Program-made: the position numbers and the translations under genes
Notes under the pieces: generated by a model
The model's input: the letters and a program-made list of their open reading frames with translations, nothing else
Told to the model about the DNA's origin: nothing
Database searches by the model: none
Part shown: positions 52,068 through 61,717 of the stretch, one piece after another
How positions within the stretch are numbered: position 1 is the stretch's first letter
How the letters are laid out: each line of letters begins with the position of its first letter
DNA from: Streptomyces bluensis
GTDB taxonomy: Bacteria > Actinomycetota > Actinomycetes > Streptomycetales > Streptomycetaceae
Assembly: GCF_014650715.1 (NCBI RefSeq)
Contig: NZ_BMVM01000021.1
Span: 62,001-126,000, forward strand
DNA: 64,000 bases
Reading direction: 5' to 3'

Positions 52068-52966
52068 CCGCCTTTGTGGCCGTACACGGCGTGGGCCACT
52101 ACCGGTCCGCCCTCTCACCGGCCGAGATCGTCACCGCTCGCTCAGCCGTCTGGGCCAAGGACCTCGCCGCCGGACTGGCCACGGCCGCCGAGCAGGTCCC
52201 TGTCACATACGCCTACTACGCCCACCATCTCCACCTCGGCAGGCCCGTCGCGCAAGGTGCCGAGGACTTCGAGCAGCTGGAGCGCGAGCATCCCCACCTG
52301 GCCGAGGACATCACTCACTGGGCGGAGTCGCTGGACGAGTCTCTGGGCCTGAGACTTCCGCCAGCGGCAACGGCTCAGGGACGGCTGACCGTTCCGCTCC
52401 GGCAACTCGTCTCCGCGATCTCCGAGCGTCTGAGCCTCGACGGCCGCCTCACCCGCGCGTTCATCGCCACCTTCTTCCGTGACGTGGCGCGCTATCTCGG
52501 CGGGCCGGACGACGCTGCCCGCGTTGCGGCGCGAGAGGAGGTCGCAGGCGTTATCTCCTCGACGGGCGCCCGCGTGGTCCTCGCCCACTCCCTGGGAAGC
52601 GTCGTGGCCTACGAGGCCCTCCACGCCCACCCGGAACTCGAAGTCGACCTGTTCCTGACACTCGGCTCCCCCCTCGCACTCCGCCACGGAGTCTTCGACC
52701 GCCTGTCACCGGCTCCGCTGGCCGACACCGGCGAACGGCCCACGGGGGTGCGCCGGTGGGTCAACCTGTCCGATCACGGGGACATCGTCGCCGTCCCTCG
52801 CCCCTTCAAGCGGCGCTTCCCGGGAGTCGATCTCGATCTCACGGACAGCATCGCCCCCTTCGACTTCCACCGAGTGGCCCCCTATCTACGGTCCTCTGTT
52901 GTGGCCGCGACGTTGGCGCCGTACCTCGTCAAAGACACCGATGTACGCGGATCCGACGCCAACTGA
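52064..52966 (+). CDS. Alpha/beta hydrolase coupled to the caspase-like gene
   Basis: The protein has 300 aa, and its ATG overlaps the caspase-like gene's stop. It begins FVAVHGVGHYR, the oxyanion-side HG motif of lipase-like hydrolases. The nucleophile elbow is VLAHSLGSVVAYEAL (Ser in HSLGS), and a later NLSDHGDIVA supplies candidate Asp/His. No signal peptide is present, so it acts inside the cell. In the module it might be a second effector, for instance a lipase, or a target of the protease. It ends at a strong terminator. Confidence 0.8.
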   Translation: MTAFVAVHGVGHYRSALSPAEIVTARSAVWAKDLAAGLATAAEQVPVTYAYYAHHLHLGRPVAQGAEDFEQLEREHPHLAEDITHWAESLDESLGLRLPPAATAQGRLTVPLRQLVSAISERLSLDGRLTRAFIATFFRDVARYLGGPDDAARVAAREEVAGVISSTGARVVLAHSLGSVVAYEALHAHPELEVDLFLTLGSPLALRHGVFDRLSPAPLADTGERPTGVRRWVNLSDHGDIVAVPRPFKRRFPGVDLDLTDSIAPFDFHRVAPYLRSSVVAATLAPYLVKDTDVRGSDAN

Positions 52967-52995
52967 TCCGAGAGAGAGTGGGCGACCACACCACC

Positions 52996-53028
52996 GATGC
53001 CCCGCGCGGAACCTCCGCGCGGGGCATC
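52996..53028 (+). terminator. 15-bp-stem hairpin after the hydrolase gene
   Basis: GATGCCCCGCGCGGA pairs without mismatch with TCCGCGCGGGGCATC around ACC. It lies 30 bases after the hydrolase stop and about 40 before the convergent msrB end, so it may serve both directions. Confidence 0.9.
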
Positions 53029-53065
53029 ACTGCTACTCATAGGCACTACAAAAAGCGGCCTCCAG

Positions 53066-53473
53066 TCACTCCTCGTCCGGCGTCAGCCGCAACGAGATCG
53101 AGTTGATGCAGTACCGCTGATCGGTGGGCGTCGGGTACCCCTCACCCTCAAACACGTGACCCAGATGCGACCCACACCGCGCACACCGCACCTCCGTCCG
53201 CACCATCCCGTGTGAATGATCGGGCACAAGTTCCACAGCATCCGAGTTGCGTGCATCATAGAAGCTCGGCCAGCCGCAGTGGGACGCGAACTTGGTCTCG
53301 GAGGTGAAGAGTTCGGCGCCGCAGGCGCGGCAGGAGTAGACGCCCCTGGTCCTGGTGTCGGTGTACTCACCGGTGAAGGCGGGCTCCGTGCCGGCCTGGC
53401 GCAGGACCGCGTACTCGGCCGGGGTCAGCTCCGCACGCCACTGCTCGTCCGGCTTTTCGACGTCGTACGACAT
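53066..53473 (-). CDS. msrB: Peptide-methionine (R)-S-oxide reductase
   Basis: The protein has 135 aa from ATG 53473. Zinc ligands are in CRACGAEL and CARCGSHLGH, the substrate pocket in HCGWPSF, and the catalytic Cys in RYCINSISL. MsrB reduces the R epimer of methionine sulfoxide with thioredoxin. All key residues are kept and the length is normal, so this copy should work. Its 3' end is also found as a decayed copy at 47.0 kb in the same orientation. murC follows closely upstream on the same strand. Confidence 0.95.
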   Translation of the reverse strand: MSYDVEKPDEQWRAELTPAEYAVLRQAGTEPAFTGEYTDTRTRGVYSCRACGAELFTSETKFASHCGWPSFYDARNSDAVELVPDHSHGMVRTEVRCARCGSHLGHVFEGEGYPTPTDQRYCINSISLRLTPDEE

Positions 53474-53499
53474 GAAGGCCAACCCCTTTGCTTGTGCTG

Positions 53500-54894
<1,395 letters not shown>

Positions 54895-55032
54895 GCGCGT
54901 TTCTCCCAAGATCGGTACGGCGGTGAGGGCGCCCTGCGGTGAGGGCGGGCCCCCAGCCTATTGCGTGCGCGAGGGCACCTCCCCCTTCACGGCGAGCCGG
55001 GGCTCACAAACGGGTCGCCGGCGCCCGAACGG

Positions 55033-55506
55033 CTACGCCTTACGGTGCGAGAACAGCTTCAGCACCGGCACCCCCACCTTGTGCCGCGCCCGCGACGCCC
55101 AGTCCTGGTGGAAGAACTCCTCCACGTAGTGGGGATCGGTCAGCACGATGACCTCGTCCGCCTCCACCTCGTCGACCAGCGACTTCAGCGCGTCCAGCGG
55201 ATGGGCCTCGATGAGCCGCCCCCGCGCTTCCTTGCCCGCCCCGTGCAGCGCCCGCAGGGACACCTCCAGGGCGCGCTGTCCGGGCTCCCGCGCCTCCGCC
55301 CCCTCGGGGGTCTCGCGCTCGCGGGCCGCCTCGTCCAGTTCGCCGAGGGCGAGGTCGTCGATGGCCCGCAGAAGGCGGTCCGCCTGGTCCCCGCGGGGCT
55401 GGAGCAGCACATGGAAGGAGACCGCCTCGTCGCCGTGGAGCGTGGTGACGAACTCCACGTCGGCGGACGTCAGGGCCTTCTCGATCATCAATACGCTCGT
55501 GAACAC
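55033..55506 (-). CDS. Conserved hypothetical protein
   Basis: The protein has 157 aa from GTG 55506, with AGAAGGG eight bases upstream. It starts FTSVLMIEKALTSADVEFVTTLHG and has a conserved end (ADEVIVLTDPHYVEEFFHQDWASRARHKVGVPVLKLF) reminiscent of universal-stress or Rossmann-like folds. The gene is a regular neighbour of murC in Streptomyces, sometimes labelled indole-3-glycerol-phosphate synthase, a name the sequence does not support. Confidence 0.75.
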   Translation of the reverse strand: MFTSVLMIEKALTSADVEFVTTLHGDEAVSFHVLLQPRGDQADRLLRAIDDLALGELDEAARERETPEGAEAREPGQRALEVSLRALHGAGKEARGRLIEAHPLDALKSLVDEVEADEVIVLTDPHYVEEFFHQDWASRARHKVGVPVLKLFSHRKA

Positions 55507-55598
55507 GGCTGGCGCCCTTCTCCGTCCAGGACCGGGACCGGGAGTTCCAGTGTGCCCAGCGACACCAGCAACGAACGGCACATTCCGCCCACAATCCT

Positions 55599-56426
55599 TC
55601 AGGTCCGACGGTAACGGCTGAACAGGAACCCGGCCTCCTCCAGGAGGGACACGAGTTCGAAACGCTTGGGTACGGCGACGGACGGGCCCCCGGCGATGCG
55701 CTGCGCGTCCCCCGCCGTGAGCATCGGGGCGAGCGTCAGACACAGCTCGTCCAGCACATCGGCCGCCACCAGCTGGCCCAGCAGACGCGGGCCGCCCTCG
55801 GTGAGCAGCCGGGTGTGGCCGAGGTCGGCGAGGGCGCGTACGGCCCGGGCGGGGTCCACCCCCATGCCGTCCCCGGCGATCACGACCCGGGCACCGGCCT
55901 TCTCCGCTGCGGCCACCCGGTCGGGGGCCGCCGCGGCTCCGGTGAGCAGGAGCGTGGGGACGAGGGGCGAAGTGAACAGCGGGAGCGAGAAGTCCAGGTC
56001 CAGGCTCGCGCTCACCACGGCGACGGCGGGCGCGGGGCCCTGCCCGGCGGCCTCCCGGCGCGCCGCGAAGGCCTCACGCGCGCGGGCCGGACGGTAACCC
56101 TCCTGACGTACGGTCTCCGCGCCCACCACCACCACGTCCGCGAGCCCCCGCAACGTGCCGAAGATGCGCATGTCGGCGGCGTGGGAGAGGGGCTGGGAGC
56201 GCCCGCCGTGCTGGGCGGCGCCGTCGAGGGTCGACACCATGTTGGCGCGCAGCCAGGGTTCGGGGGCGCCACCGGACGGCGAGGGGTAGGCGTACGCCTC
56301 GGCCAGTTCGTCGAGCCCCCACTCGCGGTCGGCACCGCTCCCCGCCACCGCGTCCGTGCCTCCGCCGGGTGCGCCTCCGGGTCGTCGCGGGGCTGTCACT
56401 TCGGTCACAGGGAACAGGCGTCGCAT
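55599..56426 (-). CDS. RibD C-terminal-like reductase (pyrimidine reductase family)
   Basis: The protein has 275 aa from ATG 56426. ANMVSTLDGAAQHGGRSQPLS and DVVVVGAETVRQEGYRP are the NADPH/substrate motifs of the RibD reductase domain; RLLTEGGPRLLGQLVAADVLDEL is the terminal signature. There is no deaminase domain. It may reduce a riboflavin-pathway pyrimidine or a related compound. It is divergent from zapE. Confidence 0.88.
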   Translation of the reverse strand: MRRLFPVTEVTAPRRPGGAPGGGTDAVAGSGADREWGLDELAEAYAYPSPSGGAPEPWLRANMVSTLDGAAQHGGRSQPLSHAADMRIFGTLRGLADVVVVGAETVRQEGYRPARAREAFAARREAAGQGPAPAVAVVSASLDLDFSLPLFTSPLVPTLLLTGAAAAPDRVAAAEKAGARVVIAGDGMGVDPARAVRALADLGHTRLLTEGGPRLLGQLVAADVLDELCLTLAPMLTAGDAQRIAGGPSVAVPKRFELVSLLEEAGFLFSRYRRT

Positions 56427-56463
56427 GTCGTGCAGTGTGGCACGACCCTTAGACTCGGTAACC

Positions 56464-57579
56464 GTGTCGTCGTCCTCCACCGCCGTGTCCGGGATCAGTC
56501 GCATACCCGAAGCGGCTCCGCTGTCCCTGTGCACCCGTGAGCCGTATGTCCCCGCGGACCGGCTCGTCGCCGAGATGGTGCCGCCGCCCCGGTTCGACTC
56601 GGTGCGCTTCGACACGTACATCCCGGACCCGAACCAGCCCAGCCAGACGGAGGCCGTCCGGGTACTGAGCGGCTTCGCGGCGGGTCTCGGCGGGGCGCCC
56701 GCAGGCGGGACGGCGCGGAGTGCGGGCGGACGCCGGCTCTTCGGCTTCGGCAAGGCCCGGAAGAAGACCCCCACCGGCCCGCGCGGCGTCTACCTCGACG
56801 GCGGTTACGGCGTCGGCAAGACCCATCTGCTGGCCTCGCTCTGGCACGCGGCCCCCGCCGAGCCCGCGCTCAAGGCCTTCGGCACGTTCGTGGAGCTGAC
56901 GAACCTGGTCGGGGCGCTCGGCTTCCAGAAGACGGTCCAGACCCTGTCCGGACACCGTCTGGTGTGCATCGACGAGTTCGAACTGGACGACCCGGGCGAC
57001 ACCGTGCTGGTCTCGACCCTGCTGGGCAAGCTCGTCGACGCGGGGGTCGCGCTCGCCGCCACCTCGAACACCCTGCCGGGCAAGCTCGGTGAGGGCCGGT
57101 TCGCGGCGGCCGACTTCCTGCGCGAGATCCAGGGACTGTCGGCGCACTTCCGCGCCCTGCGCATCGACGGCGAGGACTACCGTCACCGCGGGCTGCCCGA
57201 GGCCCCGGCGCCGTACTCCGAGGAGCAGGTCACGAAGGCCGCGTACGCCACCGACGGCGCCTCCCTCGACGAGTTCCCGCAGTTGCTGGACCACCTGGCG
57301 CGCGTCCACCCGAGCCGTTACGGCGCCCTCACCGACGGCCTGAAGGCCGTGTGTCTCACCGATGTGCAGCCCGTTCCGGACCAGTCGACCGCCCTGCGGC
57401 TCGTCGTGCTCGCCGACCGGCTGTACGACCGCGAGGTGCCGGTCCTCGCCTCGGGGCTGCCCTTCGACAGGCTGTTCAGCGAGGACATGCTGAACGGCGG
57501 CTACCGCAAGAAGTACTTCCGGGCCATTTCCCGTCTCACCGCGCTCGCACGCGACGCCAAGGTGCTCGTCGAGCACTGA
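56464..57579 (+). CDS. zapE: AFG1-like ATPase, cell division protein ZapE family
   Basis: The protein has 371 aa from GTG 56464. Walker A is LDGGYGVGKTHLLASL and Walker B CIDEFELDDPGD; ATSNTLPGKLGEGRF is the sensor-1 region, and RIDGEDYRHRG follows. ZapE associates with FtsZ rings in Proteobacteria; the actinobacterial role is less known. The first 36 codons of the longer frame lack a start signal. Confidence 0.9.
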   Translation: MSSSSTAVSGISRIPEAAPLSLCTREPYVPADRLVAEMVPPPRFDSVRFDTYIPDPNQPSQTEAVRVLSGFAAGLGGAPAGGTARSAGGRRLFGFGKARKKTPTGPRGVYLDGGYGVGKTHLLASLWHAAPAEPALKAFGTFVELTNLVGALGFQKTVQTLSGHRLVCIDEFELDDPGDTVLVSTLLGKLVDAGVALAATSNTLPGKLGEGRFAAADFLREIQGLSAHFRALRIDGEDYRHRGLPEAPAPYSEEQVTKAAYATDGASLDEFPQLLDHLARVHPSRYGALTDGLKAVCLTDVQPVPDQSTALRLVVLADRLYDREVPVLASGLPFDRLFSEDMLNGGYRKKYFRAISRLTALARDAKVLVEH

Positions 57580-57893
57580 GGGCGCTCACCGCCCGACGGG
57601 TGGGCACAAAAGCCCGACGGGCGGGCCCAAATCCCTGCGAACACCGTGACGCCCTGCCCTGCAACGCCCTGGCCTGCCCTGCAGCGCTCTGACCTGCCCT
57701 GCCCAACTCGCGATGCACCGCGCCCCCGGTCAAGGCCCATTTCAAGCCAACTCGGCCTCGCTTTCAGGCTCTCTTCAGCATGAAACGTTAAGTTTACGCA
57801 GCAAACATCTACGCCGGGTTACCGTTGTTCTTGACCCGTCGTTGACCAACTGTTGACGCGCCCAAAAGACTGTGAACACGCGGGAGGAGGGAC
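57580..57893. promoter_or_regulatory. Intergenic region with a candidate promoter
   Basis: TTGACC (57842-57847) and AAGACT (57866-57871) are separated by 18 bp and lie before the next gene's strong ribosome site, fitting a housekeeping promoter. Upstream are short direct repeats of GCCCGACGGG near 57590 and 57610, and several copies of a CCCTGC motif near 57650-57700. No gene is seen. Confidence 0.45.
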
Positions 57894-58292
57894 ATGATGC
57901 GAGGTAGAAGGGGCTTGACCATGGTTGAACTCCTCGCCGTCGTCCTGCTCTGCCTCCCGTTCCTCATCCCCACGGCCTCCTTCGCATCCGCGCACACCAC
58001 CCGCGATGCCAAGGTCAACGCCGCGCCCGGAAAAGTACTCACGGGTAAGGCGCTGCGCGACGAGATCGTCACCCACCGCAAGTGCGACCACTCCCGGGAC
58101 CCGCTCGGCCCGCTGCCCAGGACCGACCGGCATCGCGCGGCCGACTCCGTGCCGTCGGCGCCGGGGCGTCCGCTGCCGGGTACGGATCGGGCATCCGCTG
58201 ACGAGCCGGTCGCACGTGTCGCGTCGCATCACCAGGGGGCGAGACCGCGGACGGCCCACACCCCGGCCACACTCCAGGTCTTCCGCTGCTGA
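57894..58292 (+). CDS. Small secreted or membrane protein of unknown function
   Basis: The protein has 132 aa with GGGAGGAGGG before its ATG. A hydrophobic segment (LTMVELLAVVLLCLPFLIPTASFASA) is a signal peptide or anchor; it resembles type IV pilin N termini only loosely. The rest is basic and Pro-rich, with CDH and a C-terminal FRC. I do not recognise it. It precedes the carbonic anhydrase gene by 85 nt. Confidence 0.6.
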   Translation: MMRGRRGLTMVELLAVVLLCLPFLIPTASFASAHTTRDAKVNAAPGKVLTGKALRDEIVTHRKCDHSRDPLGPLPRTDRHRAADSVPSAPGRPLPGTDRASADEPVARVASHHQGARPRTAHTPATLQVFRC

Positions 58293-58377
58293 GCAGCAGA
58301 GTTCTCTCTCCCCCCCCACGCTCTGTTCTTGTCAGCCCGACGCGCCGCCATGGCGCGCCAGGAGGAGTCACCACACC

Positions 58378-58959
58378 ATGCAGCCCCTCATCGACAACGC
58401 CCGTACGTTCGGACAGCGCCCTGAGGAGTTCGCCAGGCTGGCCGAAGGCCAGTCCCCCCAAGTCCTGTTCATCACCTGCTCGGACTCCCGCGTCGTCCCG
58501 GCCCTGATCACGGGCGCCCGCCCCGGCGAGCTCTTCGAACTGCGCACCGCGGGCAACATCGTCCCCCCGTACGCCTCCGACCGCCCCACGAGCGAGGCGT
58601 GCACCATCGAGTACGCCGTGGAGGTCCTCGGCGTGCAGGACATCGTCGTCTGCGGCCACTCGCACTGCGGAGCGGTCGGCGCGCTGGTGCGCGGCGACGA
58701 CCTCACCGCCGTACCCGCCGTACGGGACTGGCTCACGCACGCCGCGGACGAACCCAGGTCCACCGACGCGGCGGACCCCGCCGTCGCCGAAGCCGTACAG
58801 AACCACGTCCTGGCGCAGCTCCTGCGGCTGCGTTCCTACCCGTGCGTCGAACAGCGCCTGGCATCGGGGCGGCTCCGGCTGAGGGGCTGGTACTACGAGG
58901 TGCACACCGGCGCCGTACGCGAACACCGCGCGGACACCGACTCGTTCGTGTCCCTGTGA
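58378..58959 (+). CDS. Beta-class carbonic anhydrase
   Basis: The protein has 193 aa. CSDSRVVP and CGHSHCGAVGAL supply the Cys/Asp/His/Cys zinc site. It interconverts CO2 and bicarbonate. The next gene, 14 nt on, is a SulP transporter; the pair is a common arrangement, suggesting that bicarbonate is either the transported ion or the supplied counter-ion. Confidence 0.93.
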   Translation: MQPLIDNARTFGQRPEEFARLAEGQSPQVLFITCSDSRVVPALITGARPGELFELRTAGNIVPPYASDRPTSEACTIEYAVEVLGVQDIVVCGHSHCGAVGALVRGDDLTAVPAVRDWLTHAADEPRSTDAADPAVAEAVQNHVLAQLLRLRSYPCVEQRLASGRLRLRGWYYEVHTGAVREHRADTDSFVSL

Positions 58960-58973
58960 GCGGGGGAACAACT

Positions 58974-60437
58974 GTGCTGACCAAGTTCCCCCATCTGAGG
59001 CAGGACTTCGCCGCCTCGCTCGTCGTGTTCCTCGTCGCCCTCCCGCTGTGCGTGGGCGTCGCCGTCGCCTCCGGGGTCCCGGCAGAGCTCGGCCTCGTCA
59101 CCGGCATCGTGGGCGGCATCGTCACCGGTCTCATGCGGGGCAGCAGCCTCCAGGTGTCCGGTCCGGCGGCCGGTCTGACCGTGCTGGTCTTCGAGGCGGT
59201 CACCGAGTTCGGGCTGGCCGCGCTGGGCGTCATCGTGCTGGCCACCGGGCTGCTCCAGCTCACCATGGGAGCCCTGAAGCTGGGCCGCTGGTTCCGGGCG
59301 ATATCCGTGTCCGTCGTCGAGGGCATGCTGGCCGGTATCGGGCTCGTCATCATCGCGGGCCAGCTCTACGCCGCGGCCGGGCTCAAGGCACCCGCCTCCG
59401 GCCTCGACAAGATCGCCGGCCTGCCCGGCGCGGCCGCCGGCGCCCTCGGCAGCACCGGGGCCCTGGCCTCGCTCGCGATCGGCGCGGGCACCATCGCCGT
59501 GATGGTGCTGTGGAAGCGGCTGCCGAAGAAGGCGCAGACCGTTCCGGGCGCACTCGCCGCGGTGGCCCTGGCCACCCTGGCCTCCGTCGTCCTCAGCCTC
59601 CCGGTCGCCACCGTCGAGGTGAAGGGTCTGCTGGACTCCATCCAGCCACCCGGCTTCGACGCCTTCGGCGAGCTGGCGAACCTGAGCATCCTCGGCACGA
59701 TCCTCGCGTTCACGCTGATCGCCTCCGCCGAGTCGCTCTTCAGCGCCGCGGCCGTGGACCGGCTGCACGACGGGCCGCGGACCGAGTACGACAAGGAGCT
59801 GATGGCCCAAGGTGCGGGCAACACGGTGTGCGGTGTGCTCGGCGCGCTGCCGATGACCGCGGTGATCGTGCGCAGCTCGGCGAACGTCCAGGCGGGCGCG
59901 AAGACCAAGGCGTCCCGGGTGCTGCACGGCGTGTGGCTCCTGCTGTTCGCGGCGCTGCTGCCGTCCACGCTGGCGCTCATCCCGATCCCCGCCCTGGCGG
60001 GCATCCTCATCCACGCGGGCTGGAAGCTGATCCCCTTCCGGGGGCTCGTCGGACTGTGGCGGGCGCACCGGGGTGAGGCCCTGATCCTCGTGGTCACCGC
60101 GGTGGGGATCGTCGCGGTGAACATGTTCGAGGGCGTCCTGATCGGTCTTGCCCTCTCGGTGATCAAGACCGCGTGGGAGGCCTCGCACATCAAGCTGGAG
60201 GTCATCGACAAGGGCGCCGGACCCATCCAGGCGTACCTGTCGGGCAACGCGACCTTCCTGCGCCTGCCGAAGATCCTCGACAGTCTGGAGGCCCTGCCGC
60301 AGGACCGCCCGATCGAGGTGGACCTCTCCGGTCTCCATCACCTCGACCACGCCTGCCGCACGGCCCTGGAGAACTGGGCCGAGCGCCACAGCGCACCGGA
60401 CACCGAGCCGGTGAGGGTGACCTCGGACACGGCGTGA
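58974..60437 (+). CDS. SulP-family anion transporter with STAS-like end
   Basis: The protein has 487 aa from GTG 58974 with GGGGGA before. It shows 10-12 membrane segments; the N-terminal signature FAASLVVFLVALPLCVGVAVASGVP and GLITGIVGG-like LVTGIVGGIVTGLM are typical. The last 80 residues (IEVDLSGLHHLDHACRTAL) are a STAS-like domain. Coupling with carbonic anhydrase favours bicarbonate or sulfate transport, but the ion cannot be read from sequence. Confidence 0.9.
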   Translation: MLTKFPHLRQDFAASLVVFLVALPLCVGVAVASGVPAELGLVTGIVGGIVTGLMRGSSLQVSGPAAGLTVLVFEAVTEFGLAALGVIVLATGLLQLTMGALKLGRWFRAISVSVVEGMLAGIGLVIIAGQLYAAAGLKAPASGLDKIAGLPGAAAGALGSTGALASLAIGAGTIAVMVLWKRLPKKAQTVPGALAAVALATLASVVLSLPVATVEVKGLLDSIQPPGFDAFGELANLSILGTILAFTLIASAESLFSAAAVDRLHDGPRTEYDKELMAQGAGNTVCGVLGALPMTAVIVRSSANVQAGAKTKASRVLHGVWLLLFAALLPSTLALIPIPALAGILIHAGWKLIPFRGLVGLWRAHRGEALILVVTAVGIVAVNMFEGVLIGLALSVIKTAWEASHIKLEVIDKGAGPIQAYLSGNATFLRLPKILDSLEALPQDRPIEVDLSGLHHLDHACRTALENWAERHSAPDTEPVRVTSDTA

Positions 60438-60579
60438 GCCCGTAGGGCGCCTACAGGGCAGGGCTGCCGGTGACGCTGTTGCGCCACCGGCGGCCCTGTC
60501 TGCCTCTTCCCTCCGGAGTGCGGCCGGTCGGTCTCGTCTGCCGGGTTGCCGTCGGTGGTCGGCTGCGGGATGGGGACGC

Positions 60580-60670
60580 CCCCCGTAAGGGGCGCGGGGA
60601 ACTGCGCGACAAGCCACAACGAACCCGCAGCCACGCACCACCCCGCACCCCGCACCCCGCACCCCGCACG
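60580..60670. repeat. Interspersed Streptomyces repeat and 7-bp tandem repeats
   Basis: AAGGGGCGCGGGGAACTGCG with its continuation is a short extragenic sequence that recurs many times in Streptomyces genomes. Right after it the heptamer CCCGCAC/ACCCCGC is repeated about four times (60639-60669). Neither encodes protein. They occupy the gap between the SulP and SPFH genes. Confidence 0.65.
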
Positions 60671-60741
60671 TGGCATATCGTGGTATTCGCAGGCAAAAGG
60701 TGAACACGACCATACGCACGACGGCTCGAAAGGGGGTCGTC

Positions 60742-61629
60742 ATGATCGAGGCACTGGTGAGTGCGGCTGTGGCGGTCGGCTGCGCCGGAGGGGTCTACGC
60801 CGCGGCGGCGGCACGCGTCGTGAAGCAGTACGAGCGCGGTGTGGTGCTCCGGCTCGGACGGCTGCTCGGAGAACCCCGTCCGCCCGGTTTCACCATGGTG
60901 ATCCCCGGGGTCGACCGGCTCCGCAAGGTCAACATGCAGATCGTGACGCTGCCGGTGCCCGCGCAGGAGGGCATCACCCGGGACAACGTGACGGTACGGG
61001 TCGACGCCGTCGTCTACTTCAAGGTCCACGACGCGGTCAGCGCCGTCATCAACGTCGAGGACTACCGCTTCGCCGTCTCCCAGATGGCCCAGACCTCCCT
61101 CCGCTCGATCATCGGCAAGAGCGACCTGGACGACCTGCTGTCGAACCGCGAGAAGCTCAACCAGGGGCTGGAGCTGATGATCGACAGCCCCGCCGTGGGC
61201 TGGGGCGTACAGGTCGACCGCGTGGAGATCAAGGACGTGTCGCTGCCGGAGTCCATGAAGCGTTCGATGGCCCGCCAGGCCGAGGCGGACCGCGAGCGGC
61301 GGGCCCGCATCATCAACGCCGACGCGGAGCTCCAGGCGTCGAAGGTGCTCGCCGAGGCGGCCCAGCAGATGGCCGACACCCCCGCCGCGCTCCAGCTCCG
61401 CCTGCTCCAGACCGTGGTCGCGGTCGCGGCCGAGAAGAACTCCACGCTCGTGCTGCCCTTCCCCGTGGAACTGCTGCGGTTCCTGGAGCGGGCGCACCAG
61501 GAGGGGCAGCCCGACGGGGCACAGGAAACGACCACACAGCCACCGGCGCGGCCGGCCTCCGCACCGCCGCCCGAGGTCACGTCCCGGCCGCCCAAGGCCG
61601 ACGGAGTGACACCACCGAGCACGGAGTGA
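60742..61629 (+). CDS. SPFH/band-7 (slipin-type) membrane protein
   Basis: The protein has 295 aa from ATG 60742 with AAGGGGG before. One N-terminal membrane segment is followed by the SPFH domain (VKQYERGVVLRLGRLLGEPRPPG; VTVRVDAVVYFKV) and a coiled-coil (RQAEADRERRARIINADAELQASK). The tail is Pro-rich. Slipins oligomerise on membranes and organise microdomains; a NfeD partner is not adjacent. Confidence 0.92.
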   Translation: MIEALVSAAVAVGCAGGVYAAAAARVVKQYERGVVLRLGRLLGEPRPPGFTMVIPGVDRLRKVNMQIVTLPVPAQEGITRDNVTVRVDAVVYFKVHDAVSAVINVEDYRFAVSQMAQTSLRSIIGKSDLDDLLSNREKLNQGLELMIDSPAVGWGVQVDRVEIKDVSLPESMKRSMARQAEADRERRARIINADAELQASKVLAEAAQQMADTPAALQLRLLQTVVAVAAEKNSTLVLPFPVELLRFLERAHQEGQPDGAQETTTQPPARPASAPPPEVTSRPPKADGVTPPSTE

Positions 61630-61717
61630 GACCTTCTCCGCGCGTGGTTCACGGCACCGAAGTGGCGTGATACACACAGGCGGGTCACATCCTGTCCGCC
61701 AGCAGGAAGGTTTCCCC

